From: JAUVPY01 sp034412795
Lineage (GTDB): Bacteria; Chloroflexota; Anaerolineae; 4572-78; NAK82
Direction: 5' to 3'
DNA length: 64,000 bases
NCBI GenBank assembly: GCA_034412795.1
Contig: DAOUMD010000217.1
Span: forward strand, 1 to 64,000
Shown here: positions 35,334 to 44,414 of the stretch, piece after piece
Layout of the letters: every line of letters starts with the position of its first letter
Numbering within the stretch: position 1 is the first letter of the stretch
Notes under the pieces: model-generated
The model's database searches: none
Seen by the model: only the letters and a program-made list of their open reading frames with translations
Told to the model about the DNA's origin: nothing
Made by a program: the position numbers and the translations under genes

Positions 35334-37561
35334 TAACTCACCTCAACCAGCTCGAAGTTGTGCAGTGTATCGGATGGGATGGACTCGATGACGCGGCCAT
35401 CACGGGACAGTGCCGCCGCCACGCGCACCTGTCCCCCAAGCCGCAGGCCGAGGGCGCCCAGAGGCAGACACACCTCCCAGGCTCGTTCGCCGGCAGCGCT
35501 CTCGAGGGCGGCCTCAATTTCGAGCCAGCTCCCGCGCTCGCTGACCAGTTTTAAGGCCGCACCGAAGCCCGGAGACAAGTCGACTCGCCAGTTGGCATCG
35601 AAGGGCGTGGGCGGCAGCTCCCCCTCCAGGACAGGGAAGATGAGTTGCTCGGCGCCGTCCGGGTCAACTCCCAAGAAGAGGCTGACGTCATACAGACCGA
35701 TGGCGGTCCACGTCTCTACGCGAAAATAAAGACTGGTGGGACTGTAGCCAAAGAAGAGACGGCGCAGCTCGCCGGCCTCGGCACGCTGCATGGCACCCGT
35801 CGAAGCCGCGGGTTCGAGAAAACCGGCCCCGGTCCACTCCAAACTGGCCTCGTCGCTCCCCGCCAGATGGGGCGCAATATAGCTGCTTGGGGAGCGGTAG
35901 TCCTGGCGCGCGGCAAGCCCCTGGATGGGATCGGTCAGCCAGGGGGGCACCGGCCGGCCGATGGCGAAATAGACGCCCGCCAGATGCTCGCGGAAGGCCT
36001 GGTCGAACAGATGATCCTGGCCGCTCACATTACGGCTGTAATACCACCAGAACCAATCGCTGCCCTCGGCGATGTAGATTTGGCGCCAGGCGGTCTCCAA
36101 CACGTCGAAGCCGGCACCCGGTGTGGCGTTTTGCCAGGCGACCAATTCATCACGCACCCGACCCAACACCTCCCAGGCGCGGTTCTGTTCGGCCTCGCCG
36201 ATCCAGGTCTCCAGATTGCCGCCAATCCAGGACCCGGTCGCCAGGTCCCGGATCGTTTCGCGCGGCGGAAACTGTTCCAGGTATTCTGAGACGGTGACGG
36301 TCTGGATGTCCTCTTCCTCGCCCAGCCGCCGGTAGAGGTGATGCAGAAACGGGTCGCCGTAGTCAGGGTAGCTCTCCCAGCAATTCTCGCCGTCGAGGAC
36401 GATGGAGACCAAATAAGGATGATCGGGATCGTTTAGCCGCTGGCGGATGACGTCCAACCGGTGCATCAAGTCCTCGGCCGCATCCCGGCCGGGCATACCC
36501 TGGTAGACAAAACCGATACGATCGGAGAGGACGTGGTCGCGGAAGATGGCGGCCAGGGGCTGGGCGCTGGAGGCTGGACGCTGGGGGCCAGAGGCTATAG
36601 TATAGGGCTGGTAGAGGACGTGGGGATTGTTGGCGTGGCCGTAGGGGTCGCGCTCGATACCGACACCCAGGGAGCGGGCCAGGATGGCTTCGTCGGTGGC
36701 GAACCAGCGGATGCCGTGGCGGGCCAGGATAGGCAACATCTCAGGACAGACGGAGCCTTCCGACGGCCACATGCCGCGTGGTGCCTGGCTAAAATACGCC
36801 TGGTGGGCTTCTACGGCGCGGCGCACCTGCTCGACGGCATCCTCAGCGTGACGGAAAAAGTTGTTCGGCAGGGGGAGACCGGGACTGGCCCGATGGGCTG
36901 TGCCCGTGTCGATGAGCAAGGGCAAAATGGGATGAAAATAGGGTGAAGTGATTAGTTCGATCTGGCCCCGGTCGCGCAGGTGGCTGTACAGGGGAACCAC
37001 GTTCGCCACGTAATCCTTTTGCTTGTTCAAGATCAGGTTAATATCGTCTTGCGTGAAGTTCCGGTCCTTCTCAACCAGGGCGCGCAGCTCTGGGTCATAC
37101 TCCAAGGCCACATGGTCGAGCCAGACCAGGTTGAACCAGGCCACCAGGTCGCGGTAGAAGTCCTTGCCCAGCAGACGGTGGTCGCCCCGCGCCTGGTGTC
37201 GCAATTCCAGCAACTGGCTGTAACGCGGGTAACGGCGCACCACCCTCTCCCAATTGGCGTTGAAGAAAAAGGAGAGCAGGTAGGCCCTATCACTATCAGA
37301 CCAGGCCTCCTGGCGACTGAGGGCCAGCGCCCGGTCGACGGCTCCAGCGTGGGCGTACTCCAGGATCTGCTCCACCAGGCAGGGCACAAAATTAAACGTC
37401 GCCTTCACCTCGGGATACTGGGCCAGCACCTCGGCCATGTGGATGTATTCCTTGGCGCCATGCAGCCGCGCCCAGGGCAGGATGTACTCGCCGCTGGCGA
37501 AGTCCTTGTAATAGGGCTGGTGCATGTGCCACACAAAGGCGACGTATAGAGGGTGCGACAA
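35333..37561 (-). CDS. Glycoside hydrolase family 57 protein
   Basis: 742 residues if it starts at the TTG at 37561, which has GGGAGG nine bases upstream; a GTG 15 codons earlier lacks a site. GH57 motifs: HMHQPYY (residues 10-16), MWPSEGSV with the likely catalytic Glu, DHVLSDRIGF with the acid Asp, and VLDGENCWE. The C-terminal ~170 residues form a beta-rich domain like those of glucodextranase-type GH57 proteins. It acts on alpha-glucans, probably glycogen or maltodextrin, in the cytoplasm (no signal peptide). Coupled to a phosphatase. Confidence 0.87.
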   Translation of the reverse strand: MSHPLYVAFVWHMHQPYYKDFASGEYILPWARLHGAKEYIHMAEVLAQYPEVKATFNFVPCLVEQILEYAHAGAVDRALALSRQEAWSDSDRAYLLSFFFNANWERVVRRYPRYSQLLELRHQARGDHRLLGKDFYRDLVAWFNLVWLDHVALEYDPELRALVEKDRNFTQDDINLILNKQKDYVANVVPLYSHLRDRGQIELITSPYFHPILPLLIDTGTAHRASPGLPLPNNFFRHAEDAVEQVRRAVEAHQAYFSQAPRGMWPSEGSVCPEMLPILARHGIRWFATDEAILARSLGVGIERDPYGHANNPHVLYQPYTIASGPQRPASSAQPLAAIFRDHVLSDRIGFVYQGMPGRDAAEDLMHRLDVIRQRLNDPDHPYLVSIVLDGENCWESYPDYGDPFLHHLYRRLGEEEDIQTVTVSEYLEQFPPRETIRDLATGSWIGGNLETWIGEAEQNRAWEVLGRVRDELVAWQNATPGAGFDVLETAWRQIYIAEGSDWFWWYYSRNVSGQDHLFDQAFREHLAGVYFAIGRPVPPWLTDPIQGLAARQDYRSPSSYIAPHLAGSDEASLEWTGAGFLEPAASTGAMQRAEAGELRRLFFGYSPTSLYFRVETWTAIGLYDVSLFLGVDPDGAEQLIFPVLEGELPPTPFDANWRVDLSPGFGAALKLVSERGSWLEIEAALESAAGERAWEVCLPLGALGLRLGGQVRVAAALSRDGRVIESIPSDTLHNFELVEVS

Positions 37562-37624
37562 GGCGTAGCGCCTCCCGATTCGACGTATTGAGGTTGAATG
37601 TACCACAGAGGTGGCGGTGGCGTC

Positions 37625-37702
37625 AAATGGCGAATGATGAATGGTGAATGACGAATAACGAACGACGAACGACGAACGACGAATGACGAATGGCGAATAG
37701 AG
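37625..37702. repeat. Degenerate 7-bp tandem repeat
   Basis: About eleven units of GAATGAC/GAACGAC in a row upstream of the TIR-FGE gene. The same motif occurs in the MITE arms at 31.99-32.06 kb. Probably an element remnant. Confidence 0.7.
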
Positions 37703-37719
37703 AATTCCTCACAAAAGCA

Positions 37720-37748
37720 TTGAAACTGGCGGGTAAATGTGATACAAT
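37720..37748 (+). promoter_or_regulatory. Promoter of the TIR-FGE gene
   Basis: TTGAAA (37720-37725), 17 bp, TACAAT (37743-37748), with extended -10 TG at 37740-37741; 64 bp before the ATG. Confidence 0.75.
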
Positions 37749-37812
37749 GAACCAAGATGGTCACGCTGCCTACGGGAATCGCCACCTTGCTGGAAGCACA
37801 TGAGGCCAGTTG

Positions 37813-39021
37813 ATGTTGAACGAGCGCAAGCCACGCACCTTCCTATGCCACGCCAAAGAAGATAAAGAGCGGGTGAGGGAGTTGTATCACCAATTAAAAG
37901 AGGCCGGTTATCACCCCTGGCTGGACGAGGAGGATCTGCTGCCGGGCCAGGACTGGGACCTCGAAATCCGGCGTGCCATCCACAGTTCAGGGTTCTTTCT
38001 GGCGTGCCTGTCGAAGGACTCCATCGATAAACGGGGCTATGTCCAGAAGGAACTCAAGATGGGGCTCGACGTCCTTGATGAGATGCCGGAGGGCAAGATC
38101 TATCTCATCCCGGTTCGGCTCGAAGATTGTGCGGTACCCGACCGGTTAGGGTCCCGGCAGTGGGTTGATCTCTTCGAAGCGCGTGGCTTTGAAAAGCTCA
38201 AGAGGGCTCTGGATTTTGAGCTTGGGCCACGCCTGGCACAATCAGAGCCAGCGCCGATAGCGCCTATTTGCCAACCCTTCGAGCCGGAGCTGATCCTCAT
38301 CCCCGCCGGCGAGTTCCTGATGGGCAGCGATCCCAAGAAGGACAAAGACGCGCGTGACAACGAGCAGCCCCAGCACACCGTGTACCTGCCCGATTACTAC
38401 ATCGCCAAGACACCGGTGACCAACGCCCAATACGTGCCTTTCGTGCAGGCTACCTTCCGCAAGCCGCCAGACCATTGGGAGGATCGGATACCGCCACCCG
38501 GGAAAGAAAATCACCCCTTAGTTAACGTAGCTTGGCACGAAGCTATCACTTTCTGCCAATGGCTGACCAATGTAACCGGCAAAGCCTACAGGCTGCCCAG
38601 CGAGGCCGAATGGGAAAAGGCGGCGCGGGGCCCGGACGGGCGGATCTGGCCGTGGGGTGACCGTTGGGATGCGGAGTTGTGCAATTCTCTGAAAGGAAGT
38701 CCAGGCGGCACCACACCGGTAGGAGCTTACCCGGATGGGGCCAGCCTCTATGGCATTCTGGACATGGCCGGCAATGTGTGGGAATGGTGTGCTACAAAGG
38801 CATCTGGGAGGATGCCTAGGCCGTACCCCTACGACGTTTTAGAAGACGAATGGTCGGCGGATGATCTTGAAGGGAATGAAGATCGGGTGCTTCGGGGCGG
38901 CTCGTGGGGTGACGATGAGAACTACGCCCGTTGTGCCTTCCGCCTGAGCTACGGCCCATATGACAGCTATAACTACATTGGATTTCGCCTGGTTTCCCCC
39001 GCCCAAGGTTCCGGATGCTGA
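37813..39021 (+). CDS. TIR domain - formylglycine-generating-enzyme-like (FGE) fusion
   Basis: 402 residues from the ATG at 37813. Residues 7-135 are a bacterial TIR_2-type domain: RTFLCHAKEDKERVRELYHQL, then LDEEDLLPGQDW and IPVRLEDC. Residues about 155-400 are an FGE-sulfatase/C-type-lectin-like domain: IPAGEFLMGSD, YRLPSEAEWEKAARG, DMAGNVWEWC, VLRGGSWGDDENYARC and YIGFRLV. TIR domains often cleave NAD+ in defence; the FGE fold may sense a ligand. The C-terminal part is Tyr/Ser/Asp/Asn-rich, as in variable regions of diversity-generating retroelements, but no reverse transcriptase is in the window. Its base composition is richer in GC than the genes after it. Confidence 0.85.
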   Translation: MLNERKPRTFLCHAKEDKERVRELYHQLKEAGYHPWLDEEDLLPGQDWDLEIRRAIHSSGFFLACLSKDSIDKRGYVQKELKMGLDVLDEMPEGKIYLIPVRLEDCAVPDRLGSRQWVDLFEARGFEKLKRALDFELGPRLAQSEPAPIAPICQPFEPELILIPAGEFLMGSDPKKDKDARDNEQPQHTVYLPDYYIAKTPVTNAQYVPFVQATFRKPPDHWEDRIPPPGKENHPLVNVAWHEAITFCQWLTNVTGKAYRLPSEAEWEKAARGPDGRIWPWGDRWDAELCNSLKGSPGGTTPVGAYPDGASLYGILDMAGNVWEWCATKASGRMPRPYPYDVLEDEWSADDLEGNEDRVLRGGSWGDDENYARCAFRLSYGPYDSYNYIGFRLVSPAQGSGC

Positions 39022-39056
39022 ATTCCTGCTAGATTAAGATAATTGGTATAGAAAGT

Positions 39057-39512
39057 ATGAATCTAGTAACCCATTCTCATAGGTCTGCAGAGGACGTTTT
39101 ACCCAAAGCGGTTGTCCGGTCACTCATCGACTGCGTTCAAAAGCTAGAGTTCGAATTTACGCACGGCTGTTCTAGCAGACTTAGAGAGCAAATCTTGGAC
39201 ACACTGAGATTGCTCGGCTGGTCAGATAGAGTACGCCTGACCGCACACTCAAAAATAACAATAACAGCGATGCATAGCAACGTTGCACTCTGCCTGCAAA
39301 CCGGAAATATGAGCCGGTTCTATGCGGACTTGTTGAAGCTAGAATATCTGTTCAAAGACAGAAAAGCTATTGCTGCTGTCTACATAATTCCGACAAAAAG
39401 AAGAGCCAGAGAAATGGGCAGCAATCTGGCCCACTTTGAGAGATTTGTAGAAGAACTTGACCTTTTCAAAGATATTATTACAGTTCCGACCCTGGTAATA
39501 GGGTTAGAGTAG
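39057..39512 (+). CDS. Small BglII-like putative restriction endonuclease
   Basis: 151 residues. The core VALCLQTGNMSRFYADLLKL, then IAAVYIIPTKRRAREMGSN and ITVPTLVIGLE, resembles the BglII/BstYI-type nuclease family from memory, where an acidic-x-Gln pair replaces the PD-(D/E)xK lysine. It is shorter than BglII (~220 residues), and I cannot confirm the acidic catalytic residues. It could be a regulatory or degenerate relative. It starts 36 bp after the TIR-FGE gene, with a weak ribosome site. Confidence 0.5.
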   Translation: MNLVTHSHRSAEDVLPKAVVRSLIDCVQKLEFEFTHGCSSRLREQILDTLRLLGWSDRVRLTAHSKITITAMHSNVALCLQTGNMSRFYADLLKLEYLFKDRKAIAAVYIIPTKRRAREMGSNLAHFERFVEELDLFKDIITVPTLVIGLE

Positions 39513-39521
39513 GAGGCTTCG

Positions 39522-40799
39522 ATGACTTACACTGTGGAAGTACCGCTGGGATGGCCGTTGCCAAAAAGATACCACTTCCTGGAAGAACTAAAAGAAGAGA
39601 AGGGGAACTACGCGCATAAACTCAGTTTTCAAAACCGGACGATTACTTTGCAGGTCTATCCCGTTCCAATAGATTTGCCCAAATACCGACTTGCGAACGG
39701 AAGAACTCAAGCCGCACAGGAGGAGTATTTGGCCAATCACCCAGATTTTCCCGCTGACTTCTTCAGCAGAGATAAGGAGTCGGATGAAGCACAAGCTGTC
39801 CAGCATAAGCTTCTCTCCGACCTGTTAGAGACGCCAACGGTTAACTTGCTCAGCTACTTCAAATCTAATCAACAAACAGAACCCTTAATACTGTCCAATG
39901 AAGGCTATGTAGTTAACGGGAATAGAAGATTATGTGCAATTCGTTTGCTCCATTTTGGGGATAAGGAGAAATTCCCCCATTTCTCGCATGTAGATGTTGT
40001 GGTACTTCCGCGTTGCGATGACAAGGATATAGATGAGCTAGAAGCTCACCTTCAAATACAGCCTGACATAAAACAGGAATATACCTGGATTACAACAGCG
40101 TGTATGCTGAGAGCACGTCAAGGACGACATGGGTATTCTTATAAGGATTTAGCATCGCTTTACGACATACCACAAAAAAAAGTACGCGAATATCTCGATT
40201 TACTGGCGCATGTAGATGATTACCTAAGGGACCGTGGTAAAGAAAAACAGTATCATCTTGTTGAGAAAGACGAGTTTGCCTTCAAAAAACTGAAGCAAGG
40301 AAGGAATGCATTGAAGAAGAGTGATGAAAAGGACTTGTTTACACAGCTTTCATACCTCTTGATCGATGGCACAGAAATTGAGGGCAGGCTTTATGACCGC
40401 ATTCCTAATGTGAAGGACTATCTCCCGCAGATCAGTGCCGAACTCGCTGAACAATTACCTGTGGAGACAGCCAATGATGAAACTGTTGAAGAGGAATATG
40501 ACTTATTTGGCTCGCATTCAAGCCCCCTCGCACCACTTGTGGAAGTCGTGAAAAAACCAGAACATGAGCAGGAAGTAATAGAGATCATTCAGGATGTCAT
40601 TGAACGAGAAGAACGGAAACAGAAGGAAAAGAAGAAAGCCAACTATGTTCTGACTGAAGTACGAAGTGCTAATACAAGTTTGAAGAATGCAACAAACTGC
40701 ATAGATAGTGAATCAGAGACCAAAGGTTTGAAGGAACAACTCGATTCAATAGAACGGTCTGTGAAAAAACTAAGGGAGTGGCTCGCAGAGCATGCTTGA
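39522..40799 (+). CDS. ParB-like domain / HTH protein
   Basis: 425 residues, start behind AGGAGGCTTCG. Residues about 95-160 resemble the ParB/Srx N-terminal fold (PLILSNEGYVVNGNRRLCAI, the GNRR motif). Residues about 200-235 look like a KorB/ParB-type helix-turn-helix (YSYKDLASLYDIPQKKVREY). The C-terminal 100 residues are a charged coiled coil. It is likely to bind DNA, perhaps hydrolysing CTP or cutting DNA as some ParB relatives do. No ParA is nearby, so plasmid partition is unlikely. Its end overlaps the helicase start by 8 bp. Confidence 0.7.
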   Translation: MTYTVEVPLGWPLPKRYHFLEELKEEKGNYAHKLSFQNRTITLQVYPVPIDLPKYRLANGRTQAAQEEYLANHPDFPADFFSRDKESDEAQAVQHKLLSDLLETPTVNLLSYFKSNQQTEPLILSNEGYVVNGNRRLCAIRLLHFGDKEKFPHFSHVDVVVLPRCDDKDIDELEAHLQIQPDIKQEYTWITTACMLRARQGRHGYSYKDLASLYDIPQKKVREYLDLLAHVDDYLRDRGKEKQYHLVEKDEFAFKKLKQGRNALKKSDEKDLFTQLSYLLIDGTEIEGRLYDRIPNVKDYLPQISAELAEQLPVETANDETVEEEYDLFGSHSSPLAPLVEVVKKPEHEQEVIEIIQDVIEREERKQKEKKKANYVLTEVRSANTSLKNATNCIDSESETKGLKEQLDSIERSVKKLREWLAEHA

Positions 40800-42558
40800 A
40801 ATCCTCTACAACAAAAGGCTTCAGGTTATAGAGCTGTCAATTACCGACAACTTTCACCTTTGGCCGGATGTGCGCCGTGCCTTCGAAGAAAACGCACAAG
40901 AATTGTCTATTACGTCGGCTAGTACCTTGCGCGTTCCTGTCTGGGCCTTTCTATCCAGCCGGGAGCAACTTCAATATGTTCTGCGCAAACATCGAATTCA
41001 GATCGATATCGATCCGGAAACCAGAGCTATACTTGAGAGAGCACTTCGTACCAAGGCCCGATATGATGACGCAAAGGACAGTCGCCCCATCGATGTCAAA
41101 GATGTGAAATCAAGACTAACCGAAATTGGTTTTAAGCGCCAATTAACCGAGCATCAACTTAGGAACGTGTCGAGTTTGGTCGCTCTGCCATCAGGAGCAA
41201 CATTCTCAGTGCCAGGAGCAGGAAAAACCACGGAGGCCCTCGCGTTCTATTTCTACAAAAGAACGGATGACGCCAGGTTGTTGGTCGTCAGCCCGAAAAA
41301 CGCTTTCGCCGCCTGGGAAGAACAGATTGAGCTATGTTTGCAAAACCCGCCGAAGGTCACTCGGTTAACGGGTGGGGAGCAGGCAATTGATGCTTTGCTA
41401 GAAAAAGACCCCGAAGTGATGCTTATCACGTATAATCAACTGCCGAATGTCAAAGGTCTAATAGCATCTTTCATGGCCAAACACCCTACCTTCATGTTCT
41501 TGGACGAAAGTCATCGGATAAAGAAGGGGGCGTCTGGTCTATGGGCAAGCACCGTATTGAGCCTGTCTCATTTACCCCCAGCCAAGTTGATAATGTCTGG
41601 AACACCGCTTCCCAACCAGTTGGAAGACTTGATTCCACAGTTTGATTTCCTTTTTCCGGAAGTGGTTGCTGAGCCTGAAACCATTAGCGATCTCATCAAA
41701 CCAGTTTTTGTCAGAACGACGAAAGCTGAGCTCGCTTTGCCAGGCGTAAAGCGAATGCTCATACCCATACAGTTGAGACCTAAACAGAGACATCTTTATG
41801 AGCTTATGCGCTCGGAAGAAGCGCTTCAGATTGAGAAACTCAAATCGAGGGAAAGGATAAAGTTGCGAGCATTCGGTAGAAGCGTAATGAGATTACTTCA
41901 GTTGGTTTCAAACCCTGCTCTGCTAGCTAGAGCTGATGTTGATTTTCCATCTGAACTCTACGAAGTGCTTGCCGAAGGCGACAGCCCTAAAGTCGAGTAT
42001 ACATGTCAGAGAGCTCGACAGCTCGCGCAGCGGGGTCAAAAAACGATAATTTGGTCAAACTTTGTACAGAATGTCGAGTCAATAGCTGAAAGACTAGTCG
42101 ACCTAGGCGCAGATTACATTCACGGTGGAGTGGATGCAGGGAGTGAGGAAGAAGCTGATACACGCGAAAGGAAAATAAAAAGATTTCACGATGATGATCA
42201 AGCCTTCGTATTAGTGGCTAACCCCGCGGCGTGTGCAGAAGGTATCAGCCTCCATACCGTCTGCCACCACGCCATATATGTTGATCGAAATTACAACGCT
42301 GCCCAGTACTTACAATCGGAAGACCGAATACATAGGTTAGGACTACCAAGTCATGTTGTGACCAACATTGAGATTTTACATTGTCTTGATACCATCGATG
42401 AATCAGTACAATGTAGGCTGACTATCAAGGTTGACAGAATGGCTAGGGTTCTAAATGACCCATCACTCAACTTTGAACCGGTTAAGATTGACCTGGATGA
42501 AGACGGTCTTGATAGTGAAGATATCCAGGATTACATTAAGCATCTGAGACGGCTTTAG
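40792..42558 (+). CDS. SNF2/Rad54-type DNA translocase
   Basis: 588 residues. Motif I SVPGAGKTTEAL (residues about 139-150), motif II FLDESHRIK, motif III MSGTPLPNQ, and C-terminal lobe motifs IIWSNFVQNVESIAERL, NPAACAEGISLH and DRIHRLG. A superfamily-2 double-stranded DNA translocase of the SNF2 group, here without nuclease or chromatin domains. The first 130 residues are a separate N-terminal region. In restriction-type systems such motors scan or remodel DNA for a nuclease partner. It is coupled to the ParB-like gene and 3 bp from the DUF3883 gene. Confidence 0.87.
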   Translation: MLEILYNKRLQVIELSITDNFHLWPDVRRAFEENAQELSITSASTLRVPVWAFLSSREQLQYVLRKHRIQIDIDPETRAILERALRTKARYDDAKDSRPIDVKDVKSRLTEIGFKRQLTEHQLRNVSSLVALPSGATFSVPGAGKTTEALAFYFYKRTDDARLLVVSPKNAFAAWEEQIELCLQNPPKVTRLTGGEQAIDALLEKDPEVMLITYNQLPNVKGLIASFMAKHPTFMFLDESHRIKKGASGLWASTVLSLSHLPPAKLIMSGTPLPNQLEDLIPQFDFLFPEVVAEPETISDLIKPVFVRTTKAELALPGVKRMLIPIQLRPKQRHLYELMRSEEALQIEKLKSRERIKLRAFGRSVMRLLQLVSNPALLARADVDFPSELYEVLAEGDSPKVEYTCQRARQLAQRGQKTIIWSNFVQNVESIAERLVDLGADYIHGGVDAGSEEEADTRERKIKRFHDDDQAFVLVANPAACAEGISLHTVCHHAIYVDRNYNAAQYLQSEDRIHRLGLPSHVVTNIEILHCLDTIDESVQCRLTIKVDRMARVLNDPSLNFEPVKIDLDEDGLDSEDIQDYIKHLRRL

Positions 42559-42561
42559 ATT

Positions 42562-43425
42562 ATGTACTTCTCGGTTGGCATTCTCTACTCCGCCAAAGAT
42601 TTTTTAAAGCTTGTTGAGGGCACACCTGGTATAGACCAGAAATTTCCTGACCTGTTCCGCACTTTTTCGGTTGCTTCACCCAGAGCTATACTAGACGTGT
42701 CTCAAGAATGTGAATGGGTCCGCTTGAATTTAGATGGTTACCTGGAAGTTACACCAAAAGGGCAAAAGATTTTAGGAGCCCAATCCGCTGAAAATGCTTT
42801 GAGGTGGCAAATCAAGCACCTAATAGACACTTACGCCCCACCCTGGGCACCGCTTTTAAGTCGCGGAAGAGCTGAAGCAATGAGGTACTTGCGCCCGAAC
42901 GTGCAGCAGTGCCTGAGGGAAGCCGATCTACTTACCTCACTCGCGGATGAAGTCATATCGTGGTGGGACGCCTTGGCGCAAGCAACTTGGAAACAAGGGC
43001 AAGACAACAAACTTGAAACAGGGCGACGTGGTGAGCGATTGTCCCTTACTTATGAGCAAGAACGAACCAAACAGGAGCCAGTTTGGAAGGCAATTGAGTC
43101 CAATCTTTGTGGCTATGATATACTGTCAGTAATCAATGAGAAAGTTAGCACGCCACTAAGAATTGAGGTCAAAGCCTCAAACTCAACACCTTCTGCTGCA
43201 TCCTTTCACGTTACGAGAAATGAATGGGCGGTGGCACAAACATCCGAAAACTATGTGTTTCACTTGTGGGCCTTGCAGCCTAAACCGCGGCTATTTGTTG
43301 TTGAGGTGGATGAGATATCCAGTCATGTTCCGGAAAATCAAGGCGCTGGTGAGTGGGAAAGCTCTGTAATCCCGTTCAGCGCAGTGACACCCCACGTACA
43401 GGTAAAACAAGAAGAGGCAATATGA
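42562..43425 (+). CDS. DUF3883-type PD-(D/E)xK nuclease-like protein
   Basis: 287 residues. The N-terminal half has a winged-helix-like pattern (LNLDGYLEVTPKGQKIL). The C-terminal half matches DUF3883: GRRGERLSLTYEQER, CGYDILSV and RIEVKAS give the E, D and ExK positions of a PD-(D/E)xK nuclease, then FHVTRNEWAVAQT. DUF3883 is common next to helicases in restriction systems. Probably the DNA-cutting subunit. It shares ATGA with the methyltransferase start. Confidence 0.75.
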   Translation: MYFSVGILYSAKDFLKLVEGTPGIDQKFPDLFRTFSVASPRAILDVSQECEWVRLNLDGYLEVTPKGQKILGAQSAENALRWQIKHLIDTYAPPWAPLLSRGRAEAMRYLRPNVQQCLREADLLTSLADEVISWWDALAQATWKQGQDNKLETGRRGERLSLTYEQERTKQEPVWKAIESNLCGYDILSVINEKVSTPLRIEVKASNSTPSAASFHVTRNEWAVAQTSENYVFHLWALQPKPRLFVVEVDEISSHVPENQGAGEWESSVIPFSAVTPHVQVKQEEAI

Positions 43426-44414
43426 CCATGAGTAATCAATCGCACCCTAGCAGAGATACTAAGATAGAGGAACAATTCAGCCCCAAAGCACACATCGTCC
43501 TCTCTCACGGGGACGTCAACGACTTTCTGAGTACAATTCCCCCAGAAACTGTAAAGCTGATCGTTACTTCTCCACCTTACAATGTGGGCAAGGAGTATGA
43601 GACCAAAGTGGAGATTGAGAAGTACCTAGAGCAACAGACCCAAACTATAACCAAGCTTTGTCAGGTCCTAAAACCAGATGGTAACATCTGCTGGCAAGTC
43701 GGCAATTATGTCGAAGATGGTGAGATATTCCCATTGGATGTTTTCTACTATCCAATCTTCAAATCTCTCGGAATGCGTCTTCGGAATCGCATTGTTTGGC
43801 ACTTTGGTCACGGCCTGCACGCCAAGAATCGCTTCTCGGGACGTTATGAAACTCTCTTATGGTTTACAAAGAGTGACACTTATACATTTAACCTCGATGA
43901 CGTAAGAATTCGTGCAAAGTATCCAGGCAAGCGCCATTTCAAAGGCCCCGACAAAGGGAAACTATCCGGCAACCCCAAAGGCAAGAATCCTTCCGATGTT
44001 TGGGACATCGTAATCGAGTACTGGGAGAATGCTGTCTGGGATATTCCAAATGTCAAAGCTAATCATCCCGAGAAGACAGCTCATCCGGCTCAGTTCCCCA
44101 TCGAGCTTGTCGAACGATGCGTATTAGCACTTACCGATGAAGATGACTGGGTCTTTGACCCGTACGCCGGGGTAGGTTCTGCTTTGATTGCTGCAATTAA
44201 CCGCAATCGAAGGGCTATGGGCACTGAGAAAGAGGAACAGTATGTTGAGATAGCCCGTGATCGCATCTACGCATACTTCAGAGGTGAATTGCCAATCAGG
44301 CCATTGGGCAAACCCATCTACACCCCTACCGGAAACGAGAAAGTTGCACAAGTTCCCAAGCAGTGGAGACACGGCACTGTCTACGAGCAAGCAACAACAG
44401 AGGACCGGGAGTGA
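43422..44414 (+). CDS. Beta-class DNA methyltransferase (m4C or m6A)
   Basis: 330 residues from the ATG at 43422 (AAGAAGAGGCAAT before it). Catalytic motif IV VTSPPYNVG (residues about 47-55) comes before motif I VFDPYAGVGSAL near residue 245, the order of beta-class amino-methyltransferases. TSPPY favours N4-cytosine, but N6-adenine is possible. A region of ~100 residues between them is the target-recognition part. It would protect the host from the operon's nuclease. Overlaps the DUF3883 gene by 4 bp. Confidence 0.88.
   Translation: MTMSNQSHPSRDTKIEEQFSPKAHIVLSHGDVNDFLSTIPPETVKLIVTSPPYNVGKEYETKVEIEKYLEQQTQTITKLCQVLKPDGNICWQVGNYVEDGEIFPLDVFYYPIFKSLGMRLRNRIVWHFGHGLHAKNRFSGRYETLLWFTKSDTYTFNLDDVRIRAKYPGKRHFKGPDKGKLSGNPKGKNPSDVWDIVIEYWENAVWDIPNVKANHPEKTAHPAQFPIELVERCVLALTDEDDWVFDPYAGVGSALIAAINRNRRAMGTEKEEQYVEIARDRIYAYFRGELPIRPLGKPIYTPTGNEKVAQVPKQWRHGTVYEQATTEDRE

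Larger units (their letters stand above)
39022..44414 (+). other. AT-richer island: candidate restriction/defence operon
   Basis: Five same-strand genes with spacings of 9, -8, 3 and -4 bp, visibly richer in A+T than the flanks. Content: BglII-like small protein, ParB/HTH protein, SNF2 helicase, DUF3883 nuclease and DNA methyltransferase. Composition and gene types point to horizontal transfer. No integrase or tRNA attachment site was seen at either edge. Confidence 0.7.

Noticed and set aside
39522..40799. Plasmid partition ParB
   Set aside because: No ParA partner or parS array; it is coupled to a SNF2 motor and nuclease genes instead.
39022..44414. DISARM, BREX or Dnd system
   Set aside because: Signature genes (DUF1998 and PLD nuclease, PglZ/BrxC, DndCDE) are missing.
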